40,001 nt of DNA from a virus. Location: the IMG/VR virus record IMGVR_UViG_3300047494_000062, positions 1 through 40,001 of that record, one strand, 5' to 3'. Positions 6,918-14,758 of the stretch are shown here, one piece after another; positions within the stretch are counted from its first letter, which is position 1; each line of letters opens with the position of its first letter. Both the position numbers and the translations under genes were made by a program. The notes beneath the pieces are model-generated. The model saw nothing but the letters and a program-made list of their open reading frames with translations, had not been told where the DNA came from and did not search any database.

Positions 6918-7120
6918 TCTTCGCGCTGGTCCTCGTCCTGATCCCCGCCGCTAGCTACGTTGCCAGCCTAAGGTCTCGCCTATCCGCGAAGACCAACACG
7001 ATCATCCGCCTCAACGCCATGCTGCGCCATGAAGTTCGCAAGCGGATGGTCTTGGAAAAGTGCCTCGCGCTCTACGCCGTTCCCATGCCGGAAATGCCGG
7101 ACGAGGATGATTTGCTATGA
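6914..7120 (+). CDS. Small membrane-anchored protein
   Basis: The 68-residue protein starts with a hydrophobic helix (about residues 2-19, FALVLVLIPAASYVASL). A basic helix follows that may form a coiled coil, and the end is acidic (EMPDEDDLL). It overlaps both neighbours by four bases. The layout suggests an inner-membrane anchor with a cytoplasmic tail. The function is unknown. Confidence 0.6.
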   Translation: MIFALVLVLIPAASYVASLRSRLSAKTNTIIRLNAMLRHEVRKRMVLEKCLALYAVPMPEMPDEDDLL

Positions 7121-7476
7121 CGCGGTCCTGTCCTTCTTGCGAGGCCTATCAAGAAAAACTCTCCGATCTGCGCCGGCTGTTCCTCGGCGACGGAATTGAG
7201 TTTCCCATCGAATGGCGCCTGACAGCCAAGGACGAGATCGTGTTGCGCGTTCTGATCGCTAGGGGCGTTGCCAGCCAGGATCAGCTATTCGCAGCTCTAT
7301 ACCGCGACGAAATCGATCCTCCGGTGTCCCTTGTCGTGGCCCAGCGGGTCTCCCGCCTTCGCAAGAAGGTTCGGTCGTTTGGCCTGACGATCTTCACCAA
7401 TCGGTCTCGGGGCTACGCGCTGGAAGATCACCAAGTTTGGAAACGCAGGCTGGGGCAGGGGAACGCGGCTGCATGA
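7117..7476 (+). CDS. Response-regulator-like winged-helix regulator
   Basis: The 119-residue protein begins with a CPSC pair and a short coiled segment. It then has a winged-helix domain (about residues 30-110) of the OmpR C-terminal type: EWRLTAKDEIVLRVLIARG, then QRVSRLRKKVRSFGLTIFTN, then RGYAL. It has no receiver domain. Such proteins near the end of the early operon in alphaproteobacterial phages are probably transcription regulators of late genes. They resemble CtrA-type output domains. Whether it binds host or phage promoters cannot be told. It overlaps both neighbours. Confidence 0.75.
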   Translation: MTRSCPSCEAYQEKLSDLRRLFLGDGIEFPIEWRLTAKDEIVLRVLIARGVASQDQLFAALYRDEIDPPVSLVVAQRVSRLRKKVRSFGLTIFTNRSRGYALEDHQVWKRRLGQGNAAA

Positions 7477-8081
7477 GCATTTTCGATCGCCGCAACGTCG
7501 TCATTATCAAAAGGGGCCACATCATGGGTAAGAGGGGACCGAAACGAAAGGAGGGGTTTGTCAGGGAGCCCAACGGACGAGCGGATCGCCGGACGCAACA
7601 ACAGCGGATCAACGATGCGAATGCGCGCGATATTCAGCGTGAACAGTCCGTTGTTCTTGCCCAACCTCATCGCAGAGGAAATGGTAGCCCGCTGTGCTCA
7701 TCTGCTTTGGGCCGATTCTGTCTTCGCGCCGGCTGTTCCATGGAAACGTATAGCGGTGTTGAGGCCTACGCTATAACGTATCAGCGCTGGCGGGTGGCTA
7801 TCGGTAAACCGCCAGGTTACGACAAGGTGTCGTCGATTGGCTCAGGGGAAGGTCCGAGCCCCGAGCAAATCGCACGTTGGCGTGCCCGTCTTGATGAGGT
7901 TGAGAAGTCGCTGGTCAAGCAATTTCCTGCGCCAATCGTTGGTATGGTTGTCAGACTAGCTATTGATGATGTGGATCTGACCGAATGCCAGTTCGAAACT
8001 CACCATCCTCACGTTCGTCGGGCTTTCGGTGAGGTGGGGATATGCACAGGTTTTTTGGATAAAAACCCCCATCCTTTTTAG
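7473..8081 (+). CDS. Hypothetical phage protein, end of early operon
   Basis: From the ATG overlapping the previous stop (7473) the protein has 202 residues. A basic N-terminus contains KRGPKRKEGFVREPNGRADR. A central part with SSALGRFCLRAGCSMETYSG and GVEAYAITYQRW follows. I recognise this general pattern from alphaproteobacterial prophages, where it often lies shortly before the terminase genes, but I know of no assigned function. The basic GPKRK/GRADR segment suggests nucleic-acid binding. A 145-base stretch without a gene follows it. Confidence 0.65.
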   Translation: MSIFDRRNVVIIKRGHIMGKRGPKRKEGFVREPNGRADRRTQQQRINDANARDIQREQSVVLAQPHRRGNGSPLCSSALGRFCLRAGCSMETYSGVEAYAITYQRWRVAIGKPPGYDKVSSIGSGEGPSPEQIARWRARLDEVEKSLVKQFPAPIVGMVVRLAIDDVDLTECQFETHHPHVRRAFGEVGICTGFLDKNPHPF

Positions 8082-8226
8082 CGTCACTTGACGAATCGGG
8101 ATTATTTTTGCAGTCATCATTTTCAAGATCGAAGTTTGCGCGTCCAAGTAGTGGCGCAGTGGCGATTATCCCGCTGACGTACCAGATCGAAAGTTTTAGG
8201 TAATGCTTCGACAGGCCGGCGCTGAT

Positions 8227-8586
8227 TTATTGAGGAAGGATGGCCTCGACTTTAATGAGGAAGGTCATAGCCCGGTCAGCAAGTTCGGTGATCTCAGTAA
8301 CGAGTCGAATCGCGTCCGCTTGGTTAAAGCTATGATCATGAATAAAGCTTTTCCCGGCTTTGACTTTGATAGCTACAGACTTGAACGAGCCGTCGCTAAG
8401 CTCCCACGCCGCACCATGCATGAGGTCGTGTCTACGATGGCCGATGTCTTTGAAATTGATCGCCAGAAGACGTCCTTCTTGTTGGACGGCTTTAAGCGCC
8501 GGTACGTCACGAACGGCGCGCTTTAGGCACTCAGTTCGACTTTCCAGATTTAGCGGCGTGCAATCCTTGATCGAAGCATGTTGCAC
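8227..8586 (-). pseudogene. C-terminal fragment of a hypothetical RHDLMHG (HEPN-like motif) protein
   Basis: The minus-strand frame carries NLESRTECLKRAVRDVPALK, then HRRHDLMHGAAWE, then a C-terminal helix. In my recollection of this family these make up only the second half of proteins of about 180-200 residues. The R-x4-H motif (RHDLMH) resembles the HEPN signature. There is no proper start: the first in-frame candidate is a GTG at 8586, inside the neighbouring gene and without a ribosome site. The 5' half therefore seems to have been lost, probably by the deletion that also shortened the 8531-8896 gene. It could still be made by coupling. Confidence 0.55.
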
Positions 8587-8896
8587 ACAGATGATGCGTT
8601 GGTTCGGTCGGATTCACTCCTTCCTTCAAGCGATAGCTGAACGAACCCAGTTCCCATTGGTGAAGGTCGTAGCGCTTCTTCTTTGCTTCCCATGCTTCAA
8701 ATCCAGCCACCTGTTTTTTAAGATCGCCTATGGTCTCAACCAGCGTCGTTTGCGCTTGTTGTGCGGCCAAGATGCGCTCTTGCAGTTCAATCACGGCTGC
8801 GTTGCGTCGGGCAGCATCGTCAATGTCCTTCAATCCCTTCGCGAGATCGAACGCGGTCTTAATTGCGCCCAATCCCGCAATTGCTTCTGCGACCAT
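8531..8896 (-). CDS. Hypothetical coiled-coil protein with a single CxxC, C-terminally truncated
   Basis: The 121-residue protein begins MVAEAIAGLGAIKTAFDLAK. A helical and coiled-coil part follows (LQERILAAQQAQTTLVETIG), then a small beta part, then HLCATCF. This is a common bacterial accessory protein type that normally ends in a zinc ribbon with two Cys pairs. Only the first pair is present here, followed by about ten unrelated residues. GGAAGG before the ATG is a good ribosome site, and a TTGACA lies upstream on this strand at 8961-8956. It is opposite to the phage operons, so it is a moron-type gene between the early and late blocks. Confidence 0.65.
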   Translation of the reverse strand: MVAEAIAGLGAIKTAFDLAKGLKDIDDAARRNAAVIELQERILAAQQAQTTLVETIGDLKKQVAGFEAWEAKKKRYDLHQWELGSFSYRLKEGVNPTEPTHHLCATCFDQGLHAAKSGKSN

Positions 8897-8985
8897 AGCC
8901 TTCCTTCTCTTACTTCGATGGCTCCCAAATCTTCTTCTTAGGCTTTTGTCGTCATTGTCAATTCAAACTTAGATAGGAAATAGAA

Positions 8986-9324
8986 ATGGCTCGCCCTAAA
9001 GGCCTGCCTAAAACGGGCGGCCGTACCAAAGGCTCCAGCAACAGGCGCACCAAGGAAATCGCCGACCGCATCATGGCGGAAGGCATCACCATGGCGGAGA
9101 TCATGGTCGAGGCGGCTAGAGCCTTATGGCGTAGCTCTCTCGGTCCTGATGGCCAAGTCATCAATTTAGAATTGGCGACGGAAGCCGGTGAGCTAGCGGT
9201 CAAAGCCGCACCGTACTTCCATCCGAAACTGGCAGCGGTTGAGCATACTGGCAAAGACGGATCGCCCCTTTCGCCCCCCGTGTTCAACGTGAGTTTTGGG
9301 CCTGACATTGGCGAAGACGATTGA
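8986..9324 (+). CDS. Terminase small subunit
   Basis: The 112-residue protein begins MARPKGLPKTGGRTKGSSNR, a basic N-terminus seen in many alphaproteobacterial small terminases. A helical DNA-recognition part follows, then AAPYFHPKLAAVEHTG. It lies directly before the large terminase and is the first gene of the late operon. AGGAAA upstream of the ATG is the ribosome site. A possible promoter (TTGTCG at 8946-8951, then 17 bases to TTAGAT) precedes it but is weak. Confidence 0.8.
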   Translation: MARPKGLPKTGGRTKGSSNRRTKEIADRIMAEGITMAEIMVEAARALWRSSLGPDGQVINLELATEAGELAVKAAPYFHPKLAAVEHTGKDGSPLSPPVFNVSFGPDIGEDD

Positions 9325-9328
9325 GACG

Positions 9329-10573
9329 ATGAAAGCGACGGCAGACCTTCGCTTTCCTCCTAAGTTCGCGTCGCTCTTCAAGCCGGCACCGTACAAGGTT
9401 TTTTACGGGGGGCGTGGTTCCGGCAAGAGTTGGTCGATCGCTCGAGCACTTCTGATTGAGGCAACACAGCGAAAGATGCGGGTGCTTTGCGCTCGTGAAT
9501 TTCAGACGACCATGAAGGACTCGGTCAAGAAGCTTTTGGCAGACCAGATCGAAGAGATTGGTCTCACGCCTTGGTTCGCCGTTCAGCGTGATACAATCTT
9601 AAGCTCAGTCGGCAGCGAGTTTCTGTTCAAGGGGCTTCGTGTTGATCCCCAAGGGGTTCGGTCTATCGAAGGCATTGACCGGTGCTGGATCGAGGAGGCC
9701 CAGGTCGTCAGTGAGGAAAGCTGGCAGGTTCTGATGCCTACGCTCTTCCGCAAGGAAAGATGCGAACTCTGGATCAGCTTCAACCCGGATCAAGACACAG
9801 ACCCGACCTACAAGAATTTTGTTTTACAGCCGCCGCCAAAATCAATCGTTCAGAAAGTCGGGTGGGAAGACAACCCGTGGTTTCCTGAAGGTCTAAACGA
9901 TCAACGTCGGCATATGCTGAACGTTGATCCAGACGCCTACGAGTGGATCTGGGGAGGTCATTGTAGACAGATTTCCGAAGCGGTCATTTTCCGCAATAGG
10001 GTATCGGTCGAAACGTTCGATACACCGGAAGGAGCCCGGTTCTTCTTTGGCGCCGATTGGGGGTTCGCAGACGATCCTGCGGTTCTCATCCGGTGTTGGA
10101 TCAAAGACGACTGCCTGTTCATTGATCACGAGGCGTTTGGGTATCACGTAGAGCTAGACAACCTTTCGGCGGTCTTTGACCAGATCCCCGAAAGCAGGCG
10201 ATGGCCGATCAAGGGCGACAGCGCCCAGCCCATGCAGATCAGCTATATGAAGCGGCAGGGCTTCAATATAACGCCTGCGGACAAATGGCCTGGCAGCGTT
10301 GAGGATGGCATCAACCATCTGAAAGCGTTCAAGCGGATCGTCGTACACGAACGCTGCAAGAATGTGGCGCAAGAGTTTCGGCTGTACAGCTACAAGACGG
10401 ACCGGCTCACGGGCGACATTCTGCCGGTGATTGTCGACAAACATAACCACGGCATCGACTCGCTGCGGTATGCGCTTTCGCAATTCATTCAGGGTCGGCG
10501 GCCCATGAAGATCAGCCCAGATCTTCTGCAACGGGCTTCGAGTCCGGGGGCATTTGCTCGCTCAGGACGATGA
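9329..10573 (+). CDS. terL: Terminase large subunit, PBSX family
   Basis: The 414-residue ATP-driven packaging motor and nuclease has Walker A GGRGSGKS (residues 27-34), Walker B with the catalytic Glu in CWIEEAQ (about 119-125), and a C-terminal RNase-H-like nuclease. The nuclease acidic residues lie in FGADWGFADDP (Asp 244), KGDSAQP (Asp 298) and NHGIDSLRYAL (Asp 378). All key residues are present. The ATG at 9329 is five bases after the small-subunit stop and is preferred over a TTG at 9296. Confidence 0.95.
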   Translation: MKATADLRFPPKFASLFKPAPYKVFYGGRGSGKSWSIARALLIEATQRKMRVLCAREFQTTMKDSVKKLLADQIEEIGLTPWFAVQRDTILSSVGSEFLFKGLRVDPQGVRSIEGIDRCWIEEAQVVSEESWQVLMPTLFRKERCELWISFNPDQDTDPTYKNFVLQPPPKSIVQKVGWEDNPWFPEGLNDQRRHMLNVDPDAYEWIWGGHCRQISEAVIFRNRVSVETFDTPEGARFFFGADWGFADDPAVLIRCWIKDDCLFIDHEAFGYHVELDNLSAVFDQIPESRRWPIKGDSAQPMQISYMKRQGFNITPADKWPGSVEDGINHLKAFKRIVVHERCKNVAQEFRLYSYKTDRLTGDILPVIVDKHNHGIDSLRYALSQFIQGRRPMKISPDLLQRASSPGAFARSGR

Positions 10574-10609
10574 GATGATGAACAGCAAAACAGCAGGAAA
10601 ATATTAGCT

Positions 10610-12178
10610 GTGACCGCTGTTAAAGCCAAGCCTCGCGGGAAGCCTTTTCAGAAAGGGCGAAGCGGAAACCCTGTTGGTCGGCCGAAAGCGGCGAAAGCGT
10701 TCAAGATTACGCCGGAGATGCTGGCCTATGCCAAGCGTTCAGCATCGCCTGCGCCGAACCCGTTTTTTACGACGGTTAAGCCGCCCGAATCCGTTGTGGG
10801 CTCGGCCCCGACGATCGCGCAAGATCAGTGCATCGGCGATGTCGTTAGTTGGGCTGGCGGCGCATATCCGGCCGGTGTCTATGGTAGCATCGGCTACCAA
10901 AGCATCAACTACGCCTATCTGAGCGAACTCGCGCTCATTCCGGAATACCGAAAGGTAAGCGAGATCATCTCAACCGAGATGACGCGGCGCTGGATCAAGA
11001 TTTCCGCCAAGTCCGACGATGACGACAAAACGGATGAGATCAAGCAGATCTACGACGCTCTGGATCATTTCAAGATCCGTGACAAGTTCCGGGAAGCGGC
11101 CCAGATCGATGGGGAATTTGGCCGCGCTCACCTGTTCATAGATCTAGGGGAAATCCAAGGCCCCGAGCTTATCACGCCGATCGGCAACGGTCGCGACGGC
11201 ACGAGCAAAACAAAGGTCACGAAAGGCTCTATCAAGAGCTTCAGGACGCTTGAACCTTATTGGATCTACCCGTCCACCTATAACAGCACGAACCCGCTGG
11301 CGCCCGATTTCTACAAGCCGCAGGCATGGTTGGTGAATGGCCAGCCGGTTCATCGGACCAGGTTGCTGACGTTCGTCGGTCGCGAAGTCCCGGATATCCT
11401 CAAAGCCGCGTACCAGTTCGGTGGCTTATCCCTAACGCAAATCGTTCAGCCGGCGGTCGAGAACTTCCGTCGGACACGCCAGAGCGTTTCGGACCTAGTG
11501 CATTCGTTCTCGGTCAGCGGGCTTTACGGCAACCTCGAGCAAGTGCTCCAGGCCGGCGGCGACGGCCTGTTCAACCGGGTCGCGCTGTTCAATCAGACTC
11601 GCGACAACGGCGGGATGATGGTTCTCGACAAGGACACGGAACAATTTTTCAACGTCACGACCCCTCTTGGAACGCTGGACGCGCTACAGGCTCAGTCGCA
11701 AGAGCAGATTGCGTCGCTCGCGGGCATTCCGCTGGTGAAGCTGACCGGAATCACTCCGTCTGGGCTCAATAATTCGACGGGTGAAGAGATTAGAGTTTAC
11801 TACGATTGGATCGCCGCCTATCAAGAGCACCTGTTTAGCGCCAACCTTGATGCGGTGATGGGCTTCCTCCAGCTCCATCTATTCGGGGAGATCGACCCGG
11901 ACATCGTCTACTCGTTCGAGCCTTTGTGGGCCATGAACGAAAAAGAGATAGCCGAAATCGCCAAGATCAAGGCGGAAACGGCTCAGATCCACATTGATAC
12001 CGGCGTTATTGCTCCCGAGGAAGAGCGCAAGCGGATCGGGAACAACCCTGACACGGATTACCCCGGCCTAGATGTCGAGGACATGCCCAATCTTCAGAGC
12101 GAAGAGGAAAGCGGGCTTGTCATCCGAGGCGAGGAAGGCGAAGCTAATCTTGAAGCTGAGCGCGGGAGTAAAGCGTGA
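10610..12178 (+). CDS. Portal protein, DUF1073 (Phage_portal_3) family
   Basis: The 522-residue protein has the DUF1073 portal core from about residue 65 (DVVSWAGGAYPAGVYGSIGY) onward. This includes ALIPEYRKVSEIISTEMTRR, GEFGRAHLFIDLG and the C-terminal helix region GLNNSTGEEIRVYYDWIA. It forms the ring through which DNA enters the head. The first 30 residues (FQKGRSGNPVGRPKA) look like the DUF5681 motif, which is usually found in other phage proteins and is unexpected on a portal. The start is a GTG with AGGAAA 11 bases upstream. The stop overlaps a possible GTG start of the next gene. Confidence 0.9.
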   Translation: MTAVKAKPRGKPFQKGRSGNPVGRPKAAKAFKITPEMLAYAKRSASPAPNPFFTTVKPPESVVGSAPTIAQDQCIGDVVSWAGGAYPAGVYGSIGYQSINYAYLSELALIPEYRKVSEIISTEMTRRWIKISAKSDDDDKTDEIKQIYDALDHFKIRDKFREAAQIDGEFGRAHLFIDLGEIQGPELITPIGNGRDGTSKTKVTKGSIKSFRTLEPYWIYPSTYNSTNPLAPDFYKPQAWLVNGQPVHRTRLLTFVGREVPDILKAAYQFGGLSLTQIVQPAVENFRRTRQSVSDLVHSFSVSGLYGNLEQVLQAGGDGLFNRVALFNQTRDNGGMMVLDKDTEQFFNVTTPLGTLDALQAQSQEQIASLAGIPLVKLTGITPSGLNNSTGEEIRVYYDWIAAYQEHLFSANLDAVMGFLQLHLFGEIDPDIVYSFEPLWAMNEKEIAEIAKIKAETAQIHIDTGVIAPEEERKRIGNNPDTDYPGLDVEDMPNLQSEEESGLVIRGEEGEANLEAERGSKA

Positions 12179-12216
12179 TCGACATCAACTGGCACGAACT
12201 TTTTGGCGGGGCATCA

Positions 12217-12423
12217 ATGGCTGAAGTAAAGCCGGTCTACCATGTCTTCTCCCCTTTGGAGAAAGGCAAGGTTTTGGAGCGCGTGGTGGCCGATAGCGCC
12301 GCCGAGGCGCTGGAAAAAGCCAAGGGCATCCTATCTGGCGTTGAGGATCTGTTTGTCACCGGCCCGCACGAGCATGTGGTGGTCGAGGCCGTGGCCGATG
12401 CCGCGCCCCATTCGGACGAATAA
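12217..12423 (+). CDS. Small hypothetical head-region protein
   Basis: The 68-residue protein reads MAEVKPVYHVFSPLEKGKVL and then an Ala/Glu helix, ending in a beta strand with EHVVVEAV. The YHVF start and AAEALEKAKGI helix resemble small proteins placed after phage portals. The ATG at 12217 has GGCGGGG before it. A GTG at 12175 overlapping the portal stop is the alternative and would add 14 residues. The 3' end overlaps the MuF gene by 26 bases. Confidence 0.6.
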   Translation: MAEVKPVYHVFSPLEKGKVLERVVADSAAEALEKAKGILSGVEDLFVTGPHEHVVVEAVADAAPHSDE

Positions 12424-13210
12424 AGACAAGATCCTCCCGCCGATCCGACCCAACGTCGGATTGGAAATAGCTTATCGCAAGAAGCTGCTCGCGCTCGTTG
12501 ACGAAATGGCGAACAGCATTGTCTATTGGTTGAGTGCATCCTACCGTCAGAATGAGCCGTTGATCGCTCAGGACGACCTGCCTGCGAACGCGTTACGTGA
12601 CGCGATCCGCAAATTGGTCAAGCGGTGGAACGATCGCTTTGACGAAGCCTCGGAAGAGCTTGCAAAATATTTCGCACAGAGTACGGCGCAACGTAGCGAC
12701 GCCACGTTACGCAACATTCTGAAAAAGGCCGGAATCGCGGTCGATTTCAAAATGACTCGTGCGATGCGAGACGTTGTAAATGCCTCGGTGGCTGAAAACG
12801 TTTCGCTCATTAAGTCGATTCCCCAACAGTACCTAACGCAGGTTGAGGGGATCGTGATGCGGGGCGTCACGACCGGGCGCGATCTTGCCCAGATTACGAA
12901 AGACTTACAAGACCGCCACGGTGTGACCAGGCGCCGGGCTGCGTTTATTGCCAGCGACCAGAACAACAAGATCAACGCAGCGATGACGCGAGCGCGACAC
13001 TTAGAGCTTGGTCTTGAAGAAGCTATATGGGTGCATAGCGGGGGCGGCAAACACCCTCGCGCTAGTCACCTTAAGGCGGGTAAGGACAAGCAACGATACG
13101 ACGTTAAGTCAGGATGGTTTGATCCCGAGGTCGGCAAGCACATTTCGCCCGGCGAGCTGATAAATTGTAAATGTGTGAGCCGGGCCGTAATTCCTGGTTT
13201 TAATTCGTGA
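12398..13210 (+). CDS. MuF-like head morphogenesis protein (SPP1 gp7 type)
   Basis: The 270-residue protein has an N-terminal helical part (LEIAYRKKLLALVDEMANSI, then YWLSASYRQNEP). The C-terminal MuF domain has TRRRAAFIASDQNNKINAAM, then WVHSGGGKHPRASHLKAGKD, and ends ISPGELINCKCVSRAVIP with the usual Cys residues. MuF proteins are minor head proteins bound to the portal. The ATG at 12398 restores the usual N-terminus. Longer in-frame starts read through the neighbour's gene and give a Trp/Arg-rich nonsense leader. Confidence 0.88.
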   Translation: MPRPIRTNKDKILPPIRPNVGLEIAYRKKLLALVDEMANSIVYWLSASYRQNEPLIAQDDLPANALRDAIRKLVKRWNDRFDEASEELAKYFAQSTAQRSDATLRNILKKAGIAVDFKMTRAMRDVVNASVAENVSLIKSIPQQYLTQVEGIVMRGVTTGRDLAQITKDLQDRHGVTRRRAAFIASDQNNKINAAMTRARHLELGLEEAIWVHSGGGKHPRASHLKAGKDKQRYDVKSGWFDPEVGKHISPGELINCKCVSRAVIPGFNS

Positions 13211-13264
13211 AGTTCAACCTGCTTTCGCCATGCAGCGACGTACGCAATCCTAAAAGGAATAGGG

Positions 13265-14731
13265 ATGACACGAACCGCCTCTTCAAGCCTCGCGTTTGAT
13301 AAGGCGACGGTACCCGTTGTCATGAAGCAAGACACTATCGCGCTTGATCGCGCAAGCGTTCGGTCGTTTGATGCTGACGGCCATCTACGCGTCGCGGACA
13401 ATCCTATTTCTAAAGCGGCGATCAATCCTTATCGGGGTTCGGAAATCCCTCGATGGCGAGAGCATGGTTTAGACCCAGACAAGATCTACAAGCTGCTTCG
13501 CGATCCAGTTGAACTTGAAAAGTCGGCGGCTAGCTTTGACGGCAAGCCGCTTTTGTTCGTTCACAAGGAAATGGGTTCTTCGGACCACGACCATTCAATC
13601 GTCGTCGGTTCTGTCAGCGCTCCTTATTGGGACGCTCCTTACCTAAAGGCCAAATGCCTCTCAGTTTGGACCGATGAAGCAAAGCGCGCGATCTCCGATG
13701 AGACGCAGCGGGAGCTTTCAAGCGCCTATCGATACGATCTGGACCCAACGCCAGGCGTGTATCAAGGCGAAAGATACGACGGCGTCATGCGTAACATTTC
13801 GGGGTCGCACGTTGCGATCGTGCCTGAAGGCAGAGCTGGTCCCGACGTTCGGGTCTACGATTCCATGGAAGGACTTATATCAATGGCTAAAACCGCTGCG
13901 CTCTCCCGCACGGCATCCGCTACGCAGGTTGCGCTGGCGGTCTACCTGCGGCCAAAACTGGCAACCGATGCGAAGCCTGTCGACTTCACGCCTACCGTCA
14001 AGGGCCTGACTCACAAGAACTTCAAAGAGAAGTGCCCGTCGATCATCGCTGACATCAAGCGCCAGACGATAGGCAAACTCGCCAACGACGCTTCGATTGA
14101 AGACGTGGCGGAAGTTCTGGAGGCCTTGGCGCCGATCCTCCCGCAGGACGACCCGGAAATGCCGGCCGCCGACGACATGGAAGATGACGACGCCGCCATG
14201 GATGACGACGACGCGGCTCTCAAGGCGGCCCTGAAGGCCAAGGGCTACACAGACGAAGAGATCGAGGCGATCTGCGCCAAGACGGTCGCCGCCATGGATG
14301 CCGACAAGGACGATGAAGACAAGGCCGACGAAAAGCAAGGCAAGGAAGACAAGGGCAAAACCGCAATGGACCAGCTTAAGCACATGGTGTCCAAGGCCGC
14401 CATGGACGCGGCACTGGCCAAGGTCGCCAGCGAGACCGAACGTCGCGTCATTCAGACCCAGCGCGACATTCGCGACGCTGAGCGCGCGGTTGAGCCTCGC
14501 GTAGGTCAGATCAAAATCGCCTGCGATAGCGCCGATGACGTTTATCGCGCTGCTCTGAACGCGATGGGCGTTGATACGAAGGACCTTCCCGCTGGCAGTG
14601 CCCGCGCGGTCTTCAATGCCATCCCGGTCACGCCGGCCGCACCGGCTCGCAACAAAATCGCTCAAGACGCGGCAAGCGCCGAGGGCTTCACGAAGCGCTA
14701 TCCCGGCGCTGCCCGCATCGGTCACGCGTAA
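13265..14731 (+). CDS. DUF2213 prohead protease with C-terminal scaffold region
   Basis: The 488-residue protein starts with the DUF2213 domain (about residues 20-205). Its conserved segments are RSFDADGHLRVADNPISKAA, SFDGKPLLFVHKEMGSSDHD and LSSAYRYDLDPTPG, then MRNISGSHVAIVPEGRAGPD. DUF2213 proteins act as head maturation proteases. The rest is acidic and low complexity (Asp/Glu/Ala/Lys, about 290-360) followed by helices, as expected of a scaffold. AAAAGGAATAGGG before the ATG gives the ribosome site. A strong internal start at 13883 may produce the scaffold alone. Confidence 0.87.
   Translation: MTRTASSSLAFDKATVPVVMKQDTIALDRASVRSFDADGHLRVADNPISKAAINPYRGSEIPRWREHGLDPDKIYKLLRDPVELEKSAASFDGKPLLFVHKEMGSSDHDHSIVVGSVSAPYWDAPYLKAKCLSVWTDEAKRAISDETQRELSSAYRYDLDPTPGVYQGERYDGVMRNISGSHVAIVPEGRAGPDVRVYDSMEGLISMAKTAALSRTASATQVALAVYLRPKLATDAKPVDFTPTVKGLTHKNFKEKCPSIIADIKRQTIGKLANDASIEDVAEVLEALAPILPQDDPEMPAADDMEDDDAAMDDDDAALKAALKAKGYTDEEIEAICAKTVAAMDADKDDEDKADEKQGKEDKGKTAMDQLKHMVSKAAMDAALAKVASETERRVIQTQRDIRDAERAVEPRVGQIKIACDSADDVYRAALNAMGVDTKDLPAGSARAVFNAIPVTPAAPARNKIAQDAASAEGFTKRYPGAARIGHA
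13883..14731 (+). CDS. Nested scaffold protein from an internal start (candidate)
   Basis: Inside the DUF2213 gene and in the same frame, GGAAGGA (about 13867-13873) lies nine bases before an ATG at 13883 (residue 207). This is where the protease domain ends and the scaffold-like part begins (MAKTAALSRTASATQVALAV). The product would have 282 residues. Lambda (C and Nu3) and other phages make scaffold this way. The ribosome site and domain boundary are seen in the sequence. Use of the start is inferred. Confidence 0.55.
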   Translation: MAKTAALSRTASATQVALAVYLRPKLATDAKPVDFTPTVKGLTHKNFKEKCPSIIADIKRQTIGKLANDASIEDVAEVLEALAPILPQDDPEMPAADDMEDDDAAMDDDDAALKAALKAKGYTDEEIEAICAKTVAAMDADKDDEDKADEKQGKEDKGKTAMDQLKHMVSKAAMDAALAKVASETERRVIQTQRDIRDAERAVEPRVGQIKIACDSADDVYRAALNAMGVDTKDLPAGSARAVFNAIPVTPAAPARNKIAQDAASAEGFTKRYPGAARIGHA

Positions 14732-14758
14732 CCCGCGCAATTCAAGGAGCTTACGAAT

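Noticed and set aside
8086-8095. ACTTGACGAA, 10 bases also present in the control box at 1759-1768
   Set aside because: Ten bases including a -35-like core can match by chance in 40 kb, no -10 follows at proper spacing, and the rest of the box is absent.
8203-8526. A 107-codon plus-strand frame
   Set aside because: It is antisense to the RHDLMHG fragment, which has a recognisable protein pattern on the minus strand.
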